64,000 nucleotides of DNA from Hemileia vastatrix (lineage: Eukaryota > Basidiomycota > Pucciniomycetes > Pucciniales > Zaghouaniaceae): positions 21,379,606-21,443,605 of the forward strand of contig JASXTE010000001.1 of assembly GCA_030280995.1 (NCBI GenBank), in the 5' to 3' direction. A program made the translations under genes and the position numbers. Positions 22,411 through 33,399 of this stretch are shown here, piece by piece. The notes under the pieces were generated by a model that was not told the origin of the DNA, did no database searches, and was given only the letters and a program-made list of their open reading frames with translations. Each line of letters begins with the position of its first letter. The first letter of the stretch is position 1.

Positions 22411-23029
22411 TAATTATGTTTTGATTGATTTCGCACTTTTTCTTTGAAGTACTTAAGTTAATTTTGTCTCAAACACGTTTCTAGCTATGACTATTTTGTA
22501 TGATTTTGATGAATTAAATAAAAACTCATGATTAAATCCTACTGAAATTTGATTTGTGAAAAGGGCAATTTGTTACAAATGTGGCACAAAATGTTTCTCT
22601 TGTTTGCCTAAATAATTTAGATTTTATCATCACATAACAACTATAAATGTATTGGGCATACAGAAGTCTGATCAGCACTATTAGAAGTGTTCAAGCTGGC
22701 GGAAGAAGTTTGTCAAATGCATGTATGTCATGGCTGTATTTTTTTATTTCATTTAAGTGACATTTTAATTGTTTTCTACTCAGATCAGATCTATTTTTAT
22801 ACTGCTCTCTTTTTTTTCATCCGCTATTATCTCACTTTCGTATGACTAAGGGATTAATAACTTTGTCCATTGTTAATATATCTGTGTGCAAGCTAAAAGG
22901 TGGAGAATTATATTATATTATAAAGGAAAAAAAAAGACATAAATCAATTGAGCTTTTTTTTTCTTCTTCTTTTTCTTTATTGTATAATTGTATAATTGTG
23001 TGTGTGTATGAGACTTAAATAAATAAATA
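22411..23029 (+). other. 3' flank of the Boi-like gene, no gene seen
   Basis: AT-rich sequence with T-runs and a (GT)n stretch (about 22997-23008) leads to the left end of the next Harbinger fragment. No coding signal. AATAAA-like motifs occur but I cannot pick a polyadenylation site. Confidence 0.4.
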
Positions 23030-23164
23030 GGGGGTGTCATTTCTGGCAAATCTACACTTAACTTAAGTGTGGATTTCAAAGCAAATCAGCACTTAACTTA
23101 AGTGCGGATTTCAAGGCAAATCAGCTCTTAAATTTTGGAAAAAAAGTCACTTATTTCAAAAATA
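23030..23164 (+). mobile_element. Harbinger family A end fragment (Myb-side terminus)
   Basis: Begins GGGGGTGTCATTTCTGGC after TA (23028-23029), carries the AAATCNGCACTTAA subterminal repeats, and includes the AAAAAGTCACTTATTTCAAAA block found at the Myb-side end of A1. It is cut off by the start of the next element at 23165. Confidence 0.75.
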
Positions 23165-23564
23165 GGGGGTATCAATGAGCAGGGATCCACAATTAGGGAT
23201 TATGAATTTTTTTTCCTGGGATCAGACATCATAAATTGTGGAAGATTCTTATCTGCTAGCCCCAGGGCTAGTGGATAAGGAATCCACAATAATGCATTAT
23301 CCTGCCTCTTATACCCCAATTTCCGTTCCTAATTCCTAATCCCAAACTCATCACATCCATGACTGATTTGTAAGCAAGTCACATGACATAAAATTGCAGA
23401 TGCCATTCTTATGTATCTCATCACTCTATGATACTTAATTTTGGTGGCAAACACAAAACATTTTTTTCTATCTACACACCCCACCTGCTCATTTGGTGGC
23501 AAATTCCCACTTCCCACCCATTACCTAAGCCTTCTACCGACAACCTTTTCTACCAACAATAATG

Positions 23565-24802
23565 AAGCACCTCTCTACTAGGAAGCAACTTCACACAGCT
23601 ATGAATGCTATCACTTAAGTTTTAGCCACTGACTCTGATTCTGACTCTGGTTTGGAAGACACTTTAGCTTATATCTCTTTTCTTTCCAAAAAGCATTACA
23701 TCATCCCAAGGGGGCCAAATCTTTATCATGATCCCAGATATGATCTCCACTCCATTCACAACATTCCTCATTTAAACTTCACACAACTTTTTCAAACTTT
23801 CTCAACTCATCTCCAATAATCCTATCTTCCATAATAATTCCCATAACAAACAGTGTGATCCTGCCTTTCAACTTGCTGTTGCACTATGTCACTTTGGTTC
23901 AAATGGAAATGGTGCTGCTGTAAGACATTTAGATAATCTCTTTACCATAGGATATGGTACCGTCATATTATACACCAAGCGCTGAATGATTGCTATCCTT
24001 TCTCTCAAGTCTCAAACACTTGCTTGGCCAACTCCACAACAGCAACTTGAATCCTCTCAAGTAATGCAAGCTGAAGGTCTCCCTGGATGTGTAGGTTTTG
24101 TTGATGGTACAACTATACCTTTGAGTCAAGAGCCTGCTCATGATGGAAACCATTATTTTGATTTCAAAAAAAGGTTTCTTCAAAATGTTCTCCAATTTCA
24201 CTTCTTTCATAAACTATCTTTTTATCTTCTTTGTAGATACTCTATTGCCTTTCAACTTATCTGTGACATCAACAAAAAGTTTATTGCTTTTCTTAGTGGC
24301 TTCCCCAGCTCATGTAATGACTCTTCCATCTTCCAAAGAATGAGGATTTCTCAAAGTCCTGACTCATACTTTGATGAATCTCAGTACCTCCTTGCAGACT
24401 CAGCATATGCAAGTGGAAAGTACATTATACCAGCTTTCCGCGGTGCCACTTTAGAAAATGACACCAAAACCAACTTTAATTATCACCTTGCCCAATCAAG
24501 AGTACAGATTGAACATGCTATAGGGATTTTAAAGGGAAGATTTTCTAGTCTCTGGGAACTCATAATCCAATTTCAAAAAAAAAAATGGACATAAAAACTG
24601 GAAATCATTGGATAATGACTTGTGTAATACTCCACAATATCCTAGCTGATATAAAGAATGAGTGGAATGATCTTTATGAAGAAGAGGATCCTGAATCAGC
24701 ACCGGCTCTCCCCTCCCTTGAATCAAAAAACATTCATTCAACTGGCATACACTCTGTCATTATGCCAATCACCCTCCACCATTTTGACACAAAACCCTTT
24801 TA
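23565..24802 (+). pseudogene. PIF/Harbinger transposase, B subfamily, broken
   Basis: Starts MKHLSTRKQLHTAMNAIT, then has an early TAA; later stops and a frameshift disrupt the helix-turn-helix part. From 23986 a long frame keeps FVDGTTIPLSQE, LLADSAYASGKY and QIEHAIGILKGRF, so all three catalytic acids are still readable. The intron seen in the intact copy is retained (about 24175-24236, GTTTCT...TTTGTAG). A run of ten A near 24579-24588 shifts the frame before the C-terminal NILADIKNEWNDLYEEED segment. It is a different subfamily from the 11283-12542 enzyme. Confidence 0.85.
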
Positions 24803-25640
24803 ATTTTTTGATTTCATACTCTCCAAATGTCCACTTTGTATACTTTATCCACTTGGCTTGGTATTTTTGTTTGTTGCATATTCATTTTTTTTGGAATTTA
24901 TGGTGAATATCTCTTTTTTGGATGGCTCATTGGTTTTCTTTCACCAGCTCAACATGACATTGCATATTTTCTAAAATTGCATAATTCTTCACTGTTTCTT
25001 TGTTTCATTCATCCCTCATATCTATTTCCTCTTCTCCTCCAACATCCCTCAAACAATTTGGTTTCATTTATTTCCTCATCTCATCTCTACAGGTAAGTCA
25101 TTTTATTCTTTTATTTTTTTTTTTGATTTTTTGATCACTAATTATAATTTTATTTTGTTTTTTTTCTGTTTTTTTTTATTTTTTTTATCTAATTTTTTTT
25201 TGTAAGTGGTTATTTTTGATTTCAATAGTAAAATTAAACTTTTTTTTCTCTCCCTCTTTACTTTCTTTTTTAGCTCCATCACCCTACTCTTCATTCCTCC
25301 TTGGCATGGTCATTATCCCCCCTTTCCCCTATTTCACTTTTTTTTGGCTGCATTTCATTGAAACACATACATTGCACATTCTTTATGCATTTCACTTACT
25401 CCATATTCAATTTCCCCACAATTCCAACATCAATCTTTCTCACTCTATTTTTCCTACTTTTCAATCAAGGTAAGTTTCATCTCCTTTTTTTCATGCCTAT
25501 ATGATATCTCATTCCATTTATGAAAACTTCATACTTAAATATATGTATGACTCTTATCTGGATAACAGTGAACTTATAAAACTCCTTTTGATCTCATCTT
25601 CATTACCACTTTTCAAGTTTTTGTAAAATTTTGAAAATCA
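24803..25640 (+). other. Harbinger internal leader, non-coding
   Basis: T-rich sequence shared with 36000-36450 and, inverted, with 1840-1290 and 60260-59840. Recurrent landmarks are a splice-donor-like CAGGTAAGTCATTTT, CCTTGGCATGGTCATTATCC, and another CAAGGTAAGT near 25468. The conserved donors and T-rich stretches suggest introns or 5' leader of the downstream Tet-like gene. The 60-90 codon frames in it are shadows. Confidence 0.45.
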
Positions 25641-25985
25641 GACTCGGAATTAGGGTTAGGTTTATTCAAATCTAATGTTCTTTTTACTGAAGATTCTCCT
25701 GAAGGCTACCTTTCATTTCCCACAAACAGATTTGAATTTGATTCAGTGGTTGCTGAGATATTGACTGTTAAAGTTAAGCCTTTTTTTTCCCAATTTAAAT
25801 TTTTATTTCATTTTTTATGTAACAAATTAGGGTTAGGTTTATTTAAATCACATGTCCTTTAACTGAATATTCTACTAAAGCCTATCTATCATTTCCCGCA
25901 AACAGGTTTGAATTAGGTTCAGTGGTTGCTGAGATTTTGACCTTTGAAGTTGAGCCTTTTTTTCCAAATTTCACTTATCTTATTT
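25640..25985 (+). repeat. Tandem module repeated twice (Harbinger internal repeat)
   Basis: Each unit of about 160-180 bp reads ATTAGGGTTAGGTTTATT, then a CTTTAACTGAAGATTCTCC-like block, TATCTTTCATTTCCC, and GTTGAGCCTTTTTTTCC. Units start near 25648 and 25828. The same module occurs at 36565-36860, 45875-46320 and 50470-51085. Confidence 0.75.
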
Positions 25986-26044
25986 CACATTTTTATATTG
26001 CATATTTAGAGGATAAGGATTCTGAAACTCTTATCTGATTATTA

Positions 26045-26680
26045 TCTAGGCATATATTCATTTCTCAAGAATATCACTAAAGCTCAAAAAGATGAAGATT
26101 TTGGCTTATGGGACACTTTACCTTCCTTTAACTCTTTTCTTGTTCTTTGACTCAAAAAGCTCTGTAATAAAGCATTTGAAAAAAATCATGAACTTTCAAC
26201 CAAAGTTGGAATACCAAATTGGTGTGACTCCAAATGGGAAGATATCAGCCACAAATATCTTTTGTTTTATAATGTTATTATCACTCATTCTGGATTCCAC
26301 AATAGGATTCATATCAATAGGAATGATGCCAATTTTCTTACTTTTGGTATATTCTCATATATCAATCCGATAACTGGCTAACCAATACCATCTCCAGCTA
26401 AAATCAAAGGACATGGTTTATATTTTCCAGAACACTGGTGCATCATTGATTTTGGTTTGGGAAATGGTATCATTGAGACTATTTGGAATTCTTCTCAGGA
26501 TAATCATCAAATGACCAAAGCTCCTCCTGGTTTGGAATCCTGTCAAGATTTCACACATTTTGGTTGCTCATTTCAAATCAGTCATAAGTTGATTCAAAGA
26601 ATCAACAAGGTAAAGAAAGAAGGTAAATTTAATCAATTTAAAAAAACTTTATTTAGATCCAAAAAGTATGGGGATTAGAG
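26045..26680 (+). pseudogene. Tet/JBP-like 2OG-Fe(II) dioxygenase carried by Harbinger B1
   Basis: The readable protein includes YLLFYNVIITHSGFHNRIHI and NRNDANFLTFGIFSYINPIT, then a TAA, then PIPSPAKIKGHGLYFPEHWC, IIDFGLGNGIIETIWNSSQD, NHQMTKAPPGLE and THFGCSFQISHKLIQRI. The ordering (HxN/D motif; GxPxPSP; a hydrophobic FP...IIDFG strand; a distal His in NHQMT; a final (R/H)FGxSxQI motif) is that of fungal Tet-like 2OG-Fe(II) oxygenases, which can oxidise 5-methylcytosine or thymine in DNA. At least one stop and frame changes in the N-terminal half mark it as a pseudogene. The family call is from remembered motif layout and needs a profile search. Homologues are at 1-350 and 49905-50400. Confidence 0.6.
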
Positions 26681-27400
26681 TTGTCATCAAAAATTTTATG
26701 ATTTTTCATAAATTTTTAATAAATATTTTTTATATATCAATTTGCTCAACTAAAGTAATGGGCCAACAACCTTGGTTTGTATAACAGGTAATCATGATAA
26801 CATTTATTTGTTTCATGGGGTTCCTCTAGCCTATACCTGTGGAAAGTCCCAAACTTTTGTTTCTCGATTTGGTCTGCATTTTGGCTAGAGTAATTGTCAT
26901 TACTTTAAAAGTAGTAAATTTGACATATCTTATTTATATATTAATTAATTTATGTAATTATATTAAATTTTGATGACTTTCACCCTTTACTTCAATAAAA
27001 TGCAGGGGAGGGTATTGCCAATTTTTTAAATCTGACATGTGAAATTGATGACTTAGAAAAATTTGGTGGTACCCACCCCTTGTTTCAATAAAATGCAGGG
27101 GAGGGTATTGCCAAATTTTAAAAAGAGATACCGAATTTTATTGACTTAGAAGTATTTAGATAAGCAAACTTACTGACATGAAAGTAAAGATAGAATTTTT
27201 TTATTATATTTTCAAATTTTAAGTATAAGCAAACTTATTGACTTGAATGTAAAGATAGAAAAAATGTATGATATTTTCAAAAATTTGTCAAAAATAACGT
27301 ACTATATTCAAGACCTTTTATAAGTCAGAATATAAGAAAATATTACCAAAAAGAAATCAAACAAAATTAAATTGACTAGAAAAACAATTTATCAATTGAA
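26681..27400 (+). other. Harbinger internal spacer, non-coding
   Basis: AT-rich spacer between the convergent Tet-like and Myb-like genes. The block TTCAATAAAATGCAGGGGAG followed by GGTATTGCC occurs twice here (about 26990 and 27087) and again near 46925, 47025 and 33610, so it marks the element family. No gene. Confidence 0.5.
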
Positions 27401-27409
27401 AAGGTCAAG

Positions 27410-28707
27410 TAATTTTTTAATGTCCTCATAAGATTGGCCATTTTTAACACATTCCATAATGAAATCTTTTTTTTTAAAACTCTCTTGTTTTTCCAATTCA
27501 CAAGAAGCCATTTCTCTTTGAAATTGATGGTCATTTACTCTTTCCATCTGCTCTGCCTCAAATTTTTTTTTCTTCCAAATCTAAGGCTTTCTGATCTTTC
27601 CTTAGCATATGATCAAACTTCATCTTCTCAAAGTCAAGGGCATTATTTGCAATAGTTGATTTTGCTGAGAAAATTAAATTGAAATAAATAAATAAATGAG
27701 TTAATTATTAAGATATATAGTAAATGAAACTTACTTATATCTTTTTTTTCAAAATAATCCTCAAGGGAGCCAAATGAGCTTGTTGAAGTATTACCACGTT
27801 TTAATAGATGGTTCAAGTTCATTGAAGTTGAGGCTCGACGCTTTAGTTTGGAGTTTGAACAAGAAGCTTCAGGAAGTTCATCTAAAGCAGCTTCTAAAGT
27901 GGGATTCACATTTCAGGAATTGAGATTATTTAATGGAGATTGAGTTTGAGTAGGAGGAGACTAGAATGAAAGAGAAATTCAGAGAAGAATTGAAGAAAAA
28001 ACAAAAAGTAAACATACATTTAAATTTTGGGCCTCTGAGGATTCAGATCTGCTGCGATATAATTGTTCTGCTTGATAGTCGGGATCATCTTCAGCTGAAC
28101 TATAGTTAGAAGGTGGAGGGGATTGATCTCCTTCAAGTAAAGGTGTTTCCGGTAGATTATAGGAAGGTTTGGATCCAGAGGGTATATGCTTAGTAGTATT
28201 GTGTAGAAACCAAGGGTTTACATCAACTCGGGAGCCAAAAAGATTATCCATTTCCTCATAGAAAGGACACATGACATTGAGCTTTTTGGAAACAGTAGTA
28301 ATTCCAATCTCCAAATCATCATCATCAATACCAAAGCCAGTTTCATTTGCAGCATGACGAGTCTTTTTATATTTTGAATGGTAACTCTTAAATCTCTCCT
28401 TCATTTGTTTAGGATTGATATCGATTCTCCCCCTTGTTTTCTTCCTTACTTCATTGGCCATCAACAAGTAGCCATTAACCTTTGAAGAAGGTGGACGTCC
28501 AATACGAGTGGACTTTTCACATCCAAAACATGCTTCAAAATTTGATTTTATTTTAAGGAAGTTGATTATGATGAGATAATCATCCTTTTTAAGCTGACCT
28601 GAACCTGCCTTTGATTTTTCAGGTGTAGGGCTTGCTTTACAAGGAGACTTTTGTGACGAAGCAGATTTTTGAGTTACCTTTTGAGATTTGGAATGTCTGG
28701 GAGGCAT
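27410..28707 (-). pseudogene. Myb/SANT-like DNA-binding protein of Harbinger, nearly complete
   Basis: Exons 28707-28018, 27960-27735 and 27664-27410 are separated by GT-AG introns of 57 and 70 bp. The protein starts MPPRHSKSQKVTQKSASSQK. Residues about 45-150 form the DNA-binding-like domain (KDDYLIIINFLKIKSNFEAC; GRPPSSKVNGYLLMANEVRK; QMKERFKSYHSKYKKTR). An acidic Ser/Pro linker and a Lys/Glu-rich coiled coil (FEKMKFDHMLRKDQKALDL) follow. Autonomous Harbingers typically encode such a protein, which escorts the transposase to the nucleus and TIRs. Exon 2 has an in-frame TGA (27915-27913) and an A-run in exon 3 shifts the frame, so it is just broken. I prefer the MPPRH start because copy A1 shares it. 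Confidence 0.75.
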
Positions 28708-29099
28708 TATGAAACTGGCACATAACAAGAAAAAAGATTACAAAGTAGAAGAAATAAGTAAAAAAGAATGTAAACATGCCTGGTCAAAATATTGAAAATG
28801 TCAGGAAGGGGTGTGTGCCGAGGATTGATGGGTAGGTAGCAAGGAAGGTCAGTGTTTCACACGTGACAGGGATGGGGTAAGAAAGGAAGGGATGTTTTGT
28901 GGCCAAAATGTGGTTGTGAAAAAAAACGAGAAAAAAGTGCTGATTTGAGGTCATAACTGACACCCTTTTTTGAAATAAGTGACTTTTTTGCAAAAATTAA
29001 GTGCTGATTTGTAAGTGCTGATTTGGTTTGAAATCCGCACTTAATTTAAGTGCGGATTTGCCAGAACTGACACCCCCTAATAGGGAAAATGAGAGATTT

Positions 29100-30248
29100 A
29101 AAAGCAACCATTGGATGTAAAGGTTTTATTTAAATCAATTAAGTAGTTTTTAATTCTCTCTGCTATAAAAAAATAAAATAAAACAATTGAACCACTCTAA
29201 AAGCCATCTTTTATATAGTTTTATTTCTCAATTTTGGTGTTTTAAACACTGTAATAGAATTTCTAGAAAAATACTTATATTTGCAACAAAGATGTTATTT
29301 GTAAAATGAAAGGTAATGTAATTAATGTGAACTACAAGATGAGAAACCAAAGCTTTTACATAGGTAAATGAGTTCCTCTGAGATGTCCCTATCTGTATAT
29401 ACACAGTAAAAGAAGGAAAACAAATAAAAATTAATGTAACAAAGAAAATAAGGTTGCCATGTAACTATTTACTAAAACAGAAAGAAAAAACACAATTTAT
29501 CCACTCTTTGAGCCCTGTAAAAATGCAATATATTTTATAAGATACTAATTTGTTATAAAAAAGGGGATTTGTAATTATAGTGATTTCAAAAATTTTTACA
29601 TTAATTATATATTTTTAAAAAATCAGGGTTTTGTGAAACTTAAAAATTATACTTATTTGTGATGTACAAAATTAATATACTTAGTTTATATAGTATAAAA
29701 ATTATATTTATTAAGTAAGTTAAATTAATCTTACTACTATAATAGTTATTTAAATCAAACAAGTAAGTATTTAATAAAATCACTAAGTTATTAAAATAAA
29801 ACATTTATATTTAAATGAAGTGTTTACTTATTAAATTTTTTTATTGACCCAATTTTTAGTAAAATAGTTCTAATAACTATTGGTTGTAAGATTTTTTTTA
29901 ATATAGATATTTAATTAATTAATTTATAAATTTATAAGGTGAATTTATAATATAAATTTGTAAATATTTAATTATTAATTTATAAACATTAAACTCATAA
30001 AAAATGCACCAATTTTTATAGAATAGAATATATTTATTATGTTTATTTAAATGTATATACAAATAATGATAAAATTAATATAACATTTATTTTAATTATA
30101 TTGAAAATATTGTTGTATAATTTTATTTCATATGATATTTAATATGATATTTAATTTGTATTTATAACTTAAATACATTTTGTCACTTATTAATTTCCAA
30201 GTAATTTAAAATAAGAATTACTGGACTCTTAGCACAGCCTGGCTGAAA
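29100..30248 (-). repeat. Promoter-like repeat family F, copy F3, degenerate
   Basis: Minus-strand start at 30248 is TTTTCAGCCAGGCTGTGCTA with CCAGTAATT after it. The core is eroded (CTCAGAGGAACTCATTTACC then TATGTAAAAGCTTTGG, about 29391-29345) but aligns with the TATA core of F1, F2 and F4. Non-coding. Confidence 0.4.
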
Positions 30249-31240
30249 ATAACAGTGAGTTTTAGGTGTTTTGAGCTATATTCAGACTTTTTTGCTAAAA
30301 TGATTTCAAAAAATTCAGAAAAATTTTCCAAGCAATTTCTAGTGATTTTAAGGCATTTTTAAGCATTTCTCTGGAGACTTTAAAGGTATTTTTGGATCTT
30401 TTTAGCACTTTTCTGGGTTCTTTTACAAAATTTTTGAGGGAATTTTGGAAACTATTTTTTTCAGGTAGTTTTTGGAAAGCTTTTTAGGTATGTTTTATCC
30501 AATTTTATATATTTTTTTACAATTATATTTATTCATTATGAACTTTTTAGATATATATGACTCTAAATCTTAAGTCAGCAAACTGGATTCATAATGAATT
30601 AAAAGATGTTAATTTAAAAAATAAAATATTAGGTAGGTGAAAAATGTATGGGGTCTGATATAGGTTCACAAGTTTGTTTTTACTTCATGAATTAGCATTT
30701 AAAAATCATATAAGATTGTCTACTTACTTGAATTAATGAGATATTAGGCCATGTATCAGCCTAAAATAGTGAGTAGGAAACATGAATAATAAAATAAGTG
30801 TTACTTTCTTATTTTAATGTAGGATATATTATCACTAAAAACTATACTATTTAATAGCAACAGTTAATGCATACAAAGTATCATACACCTCCTATAGTAA
30901 TAATAAAGTTAGTATATAATTGAAAAGTGAAGGGTCCTGAGAATGAAAGATAAAATACCCACCCTTTATCTGTATTTAAAAACTAATACCTTCTCATTTG
31001 ATATAAATTAACTCTTTATATATACATGTATCCTGTATTAACTACTATTTGAAAAAACATTTAAGTTGTATTCATACATTTTTTATTTCTTTATAATAAT
31101 ATATTCTATGTATTTTTTTAGTTCTGCCTATACAAGGAGAGGGATTCATTGGAGTTAATAGAAGTTTTTCATCTTTTTACAAGTATTACAATATTATATT
31201 GTGTTATTATTCTCATTATAATTGATAAGGCTACTAATAT
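30249..31240. other. AT-rich spacer without recognised features
   Basis: Low-complexity AT-rich DNA with repeated TTTTTGGA/TTTTAGGC-like stretches around 30290-30490. No ORF, RNA gene or repeat boundary that I can support. Confidence 0.4.
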
Positions 31241-31476
31241 TGTCAGCCAGGCTTTACCAGGAGTCCAGTAAATTTTATGTTAATTTGATGACCTGAAAAA
31301 TGGAAAATAAGTATGCATATTACATATATAAATTAATATTATATTAAGTAATAAAATTATATAATTAAAATAAGGTTTATATAAATTTTATTCCTATATA
31401 AATTGTATATACAATTAAATAAGCCTATAATACATTATATTCTATAAAAAATGGGCACTTTTTTATGTACTTAATA

Positions 31477-31674
31477 GGGGGTATCAAATTTAGAAATCTT
31501 CCAATTAAAAATACCTCTTTTTTTCACCAAATCGACCATGATTATTTTTTTAAATATGCCATATTGTGCCCCCAAAACACCTTTCTACTGAGAATTAATG
31601 TCAAGTTTTTGGCTTTCTTTTTATGTTGTGAAATGCCTTTTAAATAATTACAAATTTTTAACTTTGATACCCCC
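31477..31674 (+). mobile_element. Harbinger-type MITE, family D, copy D1
   Basis: 198 bp, starting GGGGGTATCAAATTTAGAAA and ending AACTTTGATACCCCC. ATA precedes it and TTATA follows, giving the same 3-bp duplication two bases beyond the last C as in the larger elements. The TIR core GGGGGTATCA suggests mobilisation by the Harbinger transposases. Inserted in repeat F4. Confidence 0.85.
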
Positions 31675-32335
31675 TTATATCTCTAAATTAATCATTAATT
31701 AATTATATATGTATATTTTAATTATAAGTAATAAAATAAAATTATAATGTAATTAATTAATTAACTATATATATATATATATATTGATTAATGCATCTCA
31801 CATCTTATAATCCATAAGTATTGGGCACTTTTTTAACTCATAATTGCTTCATCAAAGTATTAAACAAGTTAAAACACTTTTTTAAATAAAGTTTTAAAGT
31901 TTTAATTTAAAAGTTAGTAATTATATTAAAATAAATACTTTTTTGACTTATAATAAGTATTATACTAATAAAATAGTTTAAATTAATTACTAACTCATTT
32001 TTTATACTAAAATATTTAATTACATTAATTTTATGTGTTAAAATAATATAATTTTTATGTTTCACTTAAATTGATTATTATTTAAATAATTATAAAACAT
32101 GATTTAAATTAAAGTAATTAATTTTATTGTTTCTCAAAATTATTTAATATCTAACAAAGTTTATTGTAACTGTTTGGGTTTAAACTCTAGATTTCTGGAC
32201 TCTTTCAAAGATATCTTAGTTACTTGTGTCACTCTTACTGTTAAATTTTATTATTTTAGTTTATTTATGTTTTACTTTACTATTATTATTGTATATAAAT
32301 TTTGTGGCACTTCAGAGGGCCCCTTGCCTATATAA

Positions 32336-32420
32336 AGGCCTTGGGTATCCCCCTGTAGCCTCATCAATTATATTATTTTTATTACCTTACCATTACTTTA
32401 CATAAAATAAATACATTTAT
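32336..32420 (+). promoter_or_regulatory. TATA core of repeat F4
   Basis: CCTATATAAAGGCC is followed about 25 bases later by CCCCCTGTAGCCTCATCA. TATA and downstream block keep the same spacing in F1 and F2, despite drift of the flanks, suggesting a selected core promoter. Functional use is inference. Confidence 0.4.
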
Positions 32421-32422
32421 TA

Positions 32423-32616
32423 GGGGGTATCACTGTTGGAAATTTTTAATTATTTAAAAATTATATCACAAAAAAATATAAAGCTACAGAGTTAACATTA
32501 TTTCTCTGTAAAAAGGTGTTTTGGGGGCACAATATGGCATATTTTAAAGAATAGTCATGGCTGATTTGGTGGAAAAAAGGTATTTTTAAATGGAAGATTC
32601 CTAAATTTGATCCCCC
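32423..32616 (-). mobile_element. Harbinger-type MITE, family D, copy D2
   Basis: 194 bp; its reverse complement aligns with D1 along its length, including the central ATATGCCATATTGTGCCCCC. Flanked TATTA on the left and TATTA on the right. Also inside repeat F4, in the opposite orientation to D1. Confidence 0.85.
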
Positions 32617-33399
32617 TATTATATTTACCTTTTAAATTTTATTGTGGCACTGACCTATTTTAAAATTAAAGATTTTATAATATCTAAAGTTTTCTTTAAG
32701 AGAGTTTTAATATTAGCTATTATTTTTATTATAGTGGAGAGAATAAAACTATTTACACGTTAAATCAATTGCCTTTAGGTCACTACAATCTCACTGTATT
32801 CCTCTTAGTTATTGTCATTTGTCTTTCATCCTTTATTTTCCCCTTCTTTTACTTCTTCTTCTCCTTCTTCTTCTCCTTCTCCTTCTCCTCCTCCTTCTTC
32901 TTCCTTTTATTCTCCTTCTAGACACACAGGCTAATAAATAACCTCTATAACTAATACAAGCAAAGTAAATATTTTACCTATTACTTAGAACTAGACACTA
33001 TCAATTGTAAAGTTAAGGGCTACAAAAATCACTTACTTGAATTGAACACATTCCTTAGACTTAAACCTTCAACACCATGTGTCATTGTTAGGATTTGGGT
33101 TGAGGGGCAAGGATAAGTGCTATGGGATCTATGCATGGTAATAGGGGAAGAAGGAATATTTCATAAGGGGGTTATATGGGGCAAGTTCTGTGGAGAGCTT
33201 CTCATTGAACAACTTATCTTGTAATCCAATTACTCTCTAGTCTCACTGCTGTATCCAGAATATTCAGTCCTGTCTTCCCTCACTGTTGATAGTCTCAACA
33301 TAGTCAGTCTTAGTTAGTCTCACTGCTGTACTCAGCATATTCAGTGCTGTCTTAGGCTAGCATTAGCAATGTTATTAGTCTTTCTTCTTAAGTCTTAAC

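Larger units (their letters stand above)
23165..29077. mobile_element. Large three-gene PIF/Harbinger element (B1), hybrid ends
   Basis: The left terminus GGGGGTATCAATGAGCAGGG is the B-type end seen at 61008. The right terminus is the A-type end (complement of CTGACACCCCC at 29077, with A-type subterminal repeats). Order inside: transposase pseudogene (plus), AT-rich leader, tandem module (25640-25985), Tet-like pseudogene (plus), a GGGGAGGGTATTGCC block, and the Myb-like gene (minus). This is the fullest copy, about 5.9 kb, and shows the parental architecture. It may be a recombinant between subfamilies, or a B element fused to a neighbouring A element. Confidence 0.75.
31241..32920 (+). repeat. 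Promoter-like repeat family F, copy F4, with two MITEs inside
   Basis: Begins TGTCAGCCAGGCTTTACCAG with GTCCAGTAAATTTTATG. The core CTTCAGAGGGCCCCTTGCC then TATATAAAGGCCTTGGG lies at about 32311-32347, followed by CCCCCTGTAGC. A long CTTCTTCTCC tract ends at CTTCTAGACACACAGG (about 32915). Removing the MITEs at 31477-31674 and 32423-32616 leaves about 1.3 kb colinear with F1. Tested as an LTR, it has TG at the start but no partner LTR or PBS that I can find. Confidence 0.5.
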
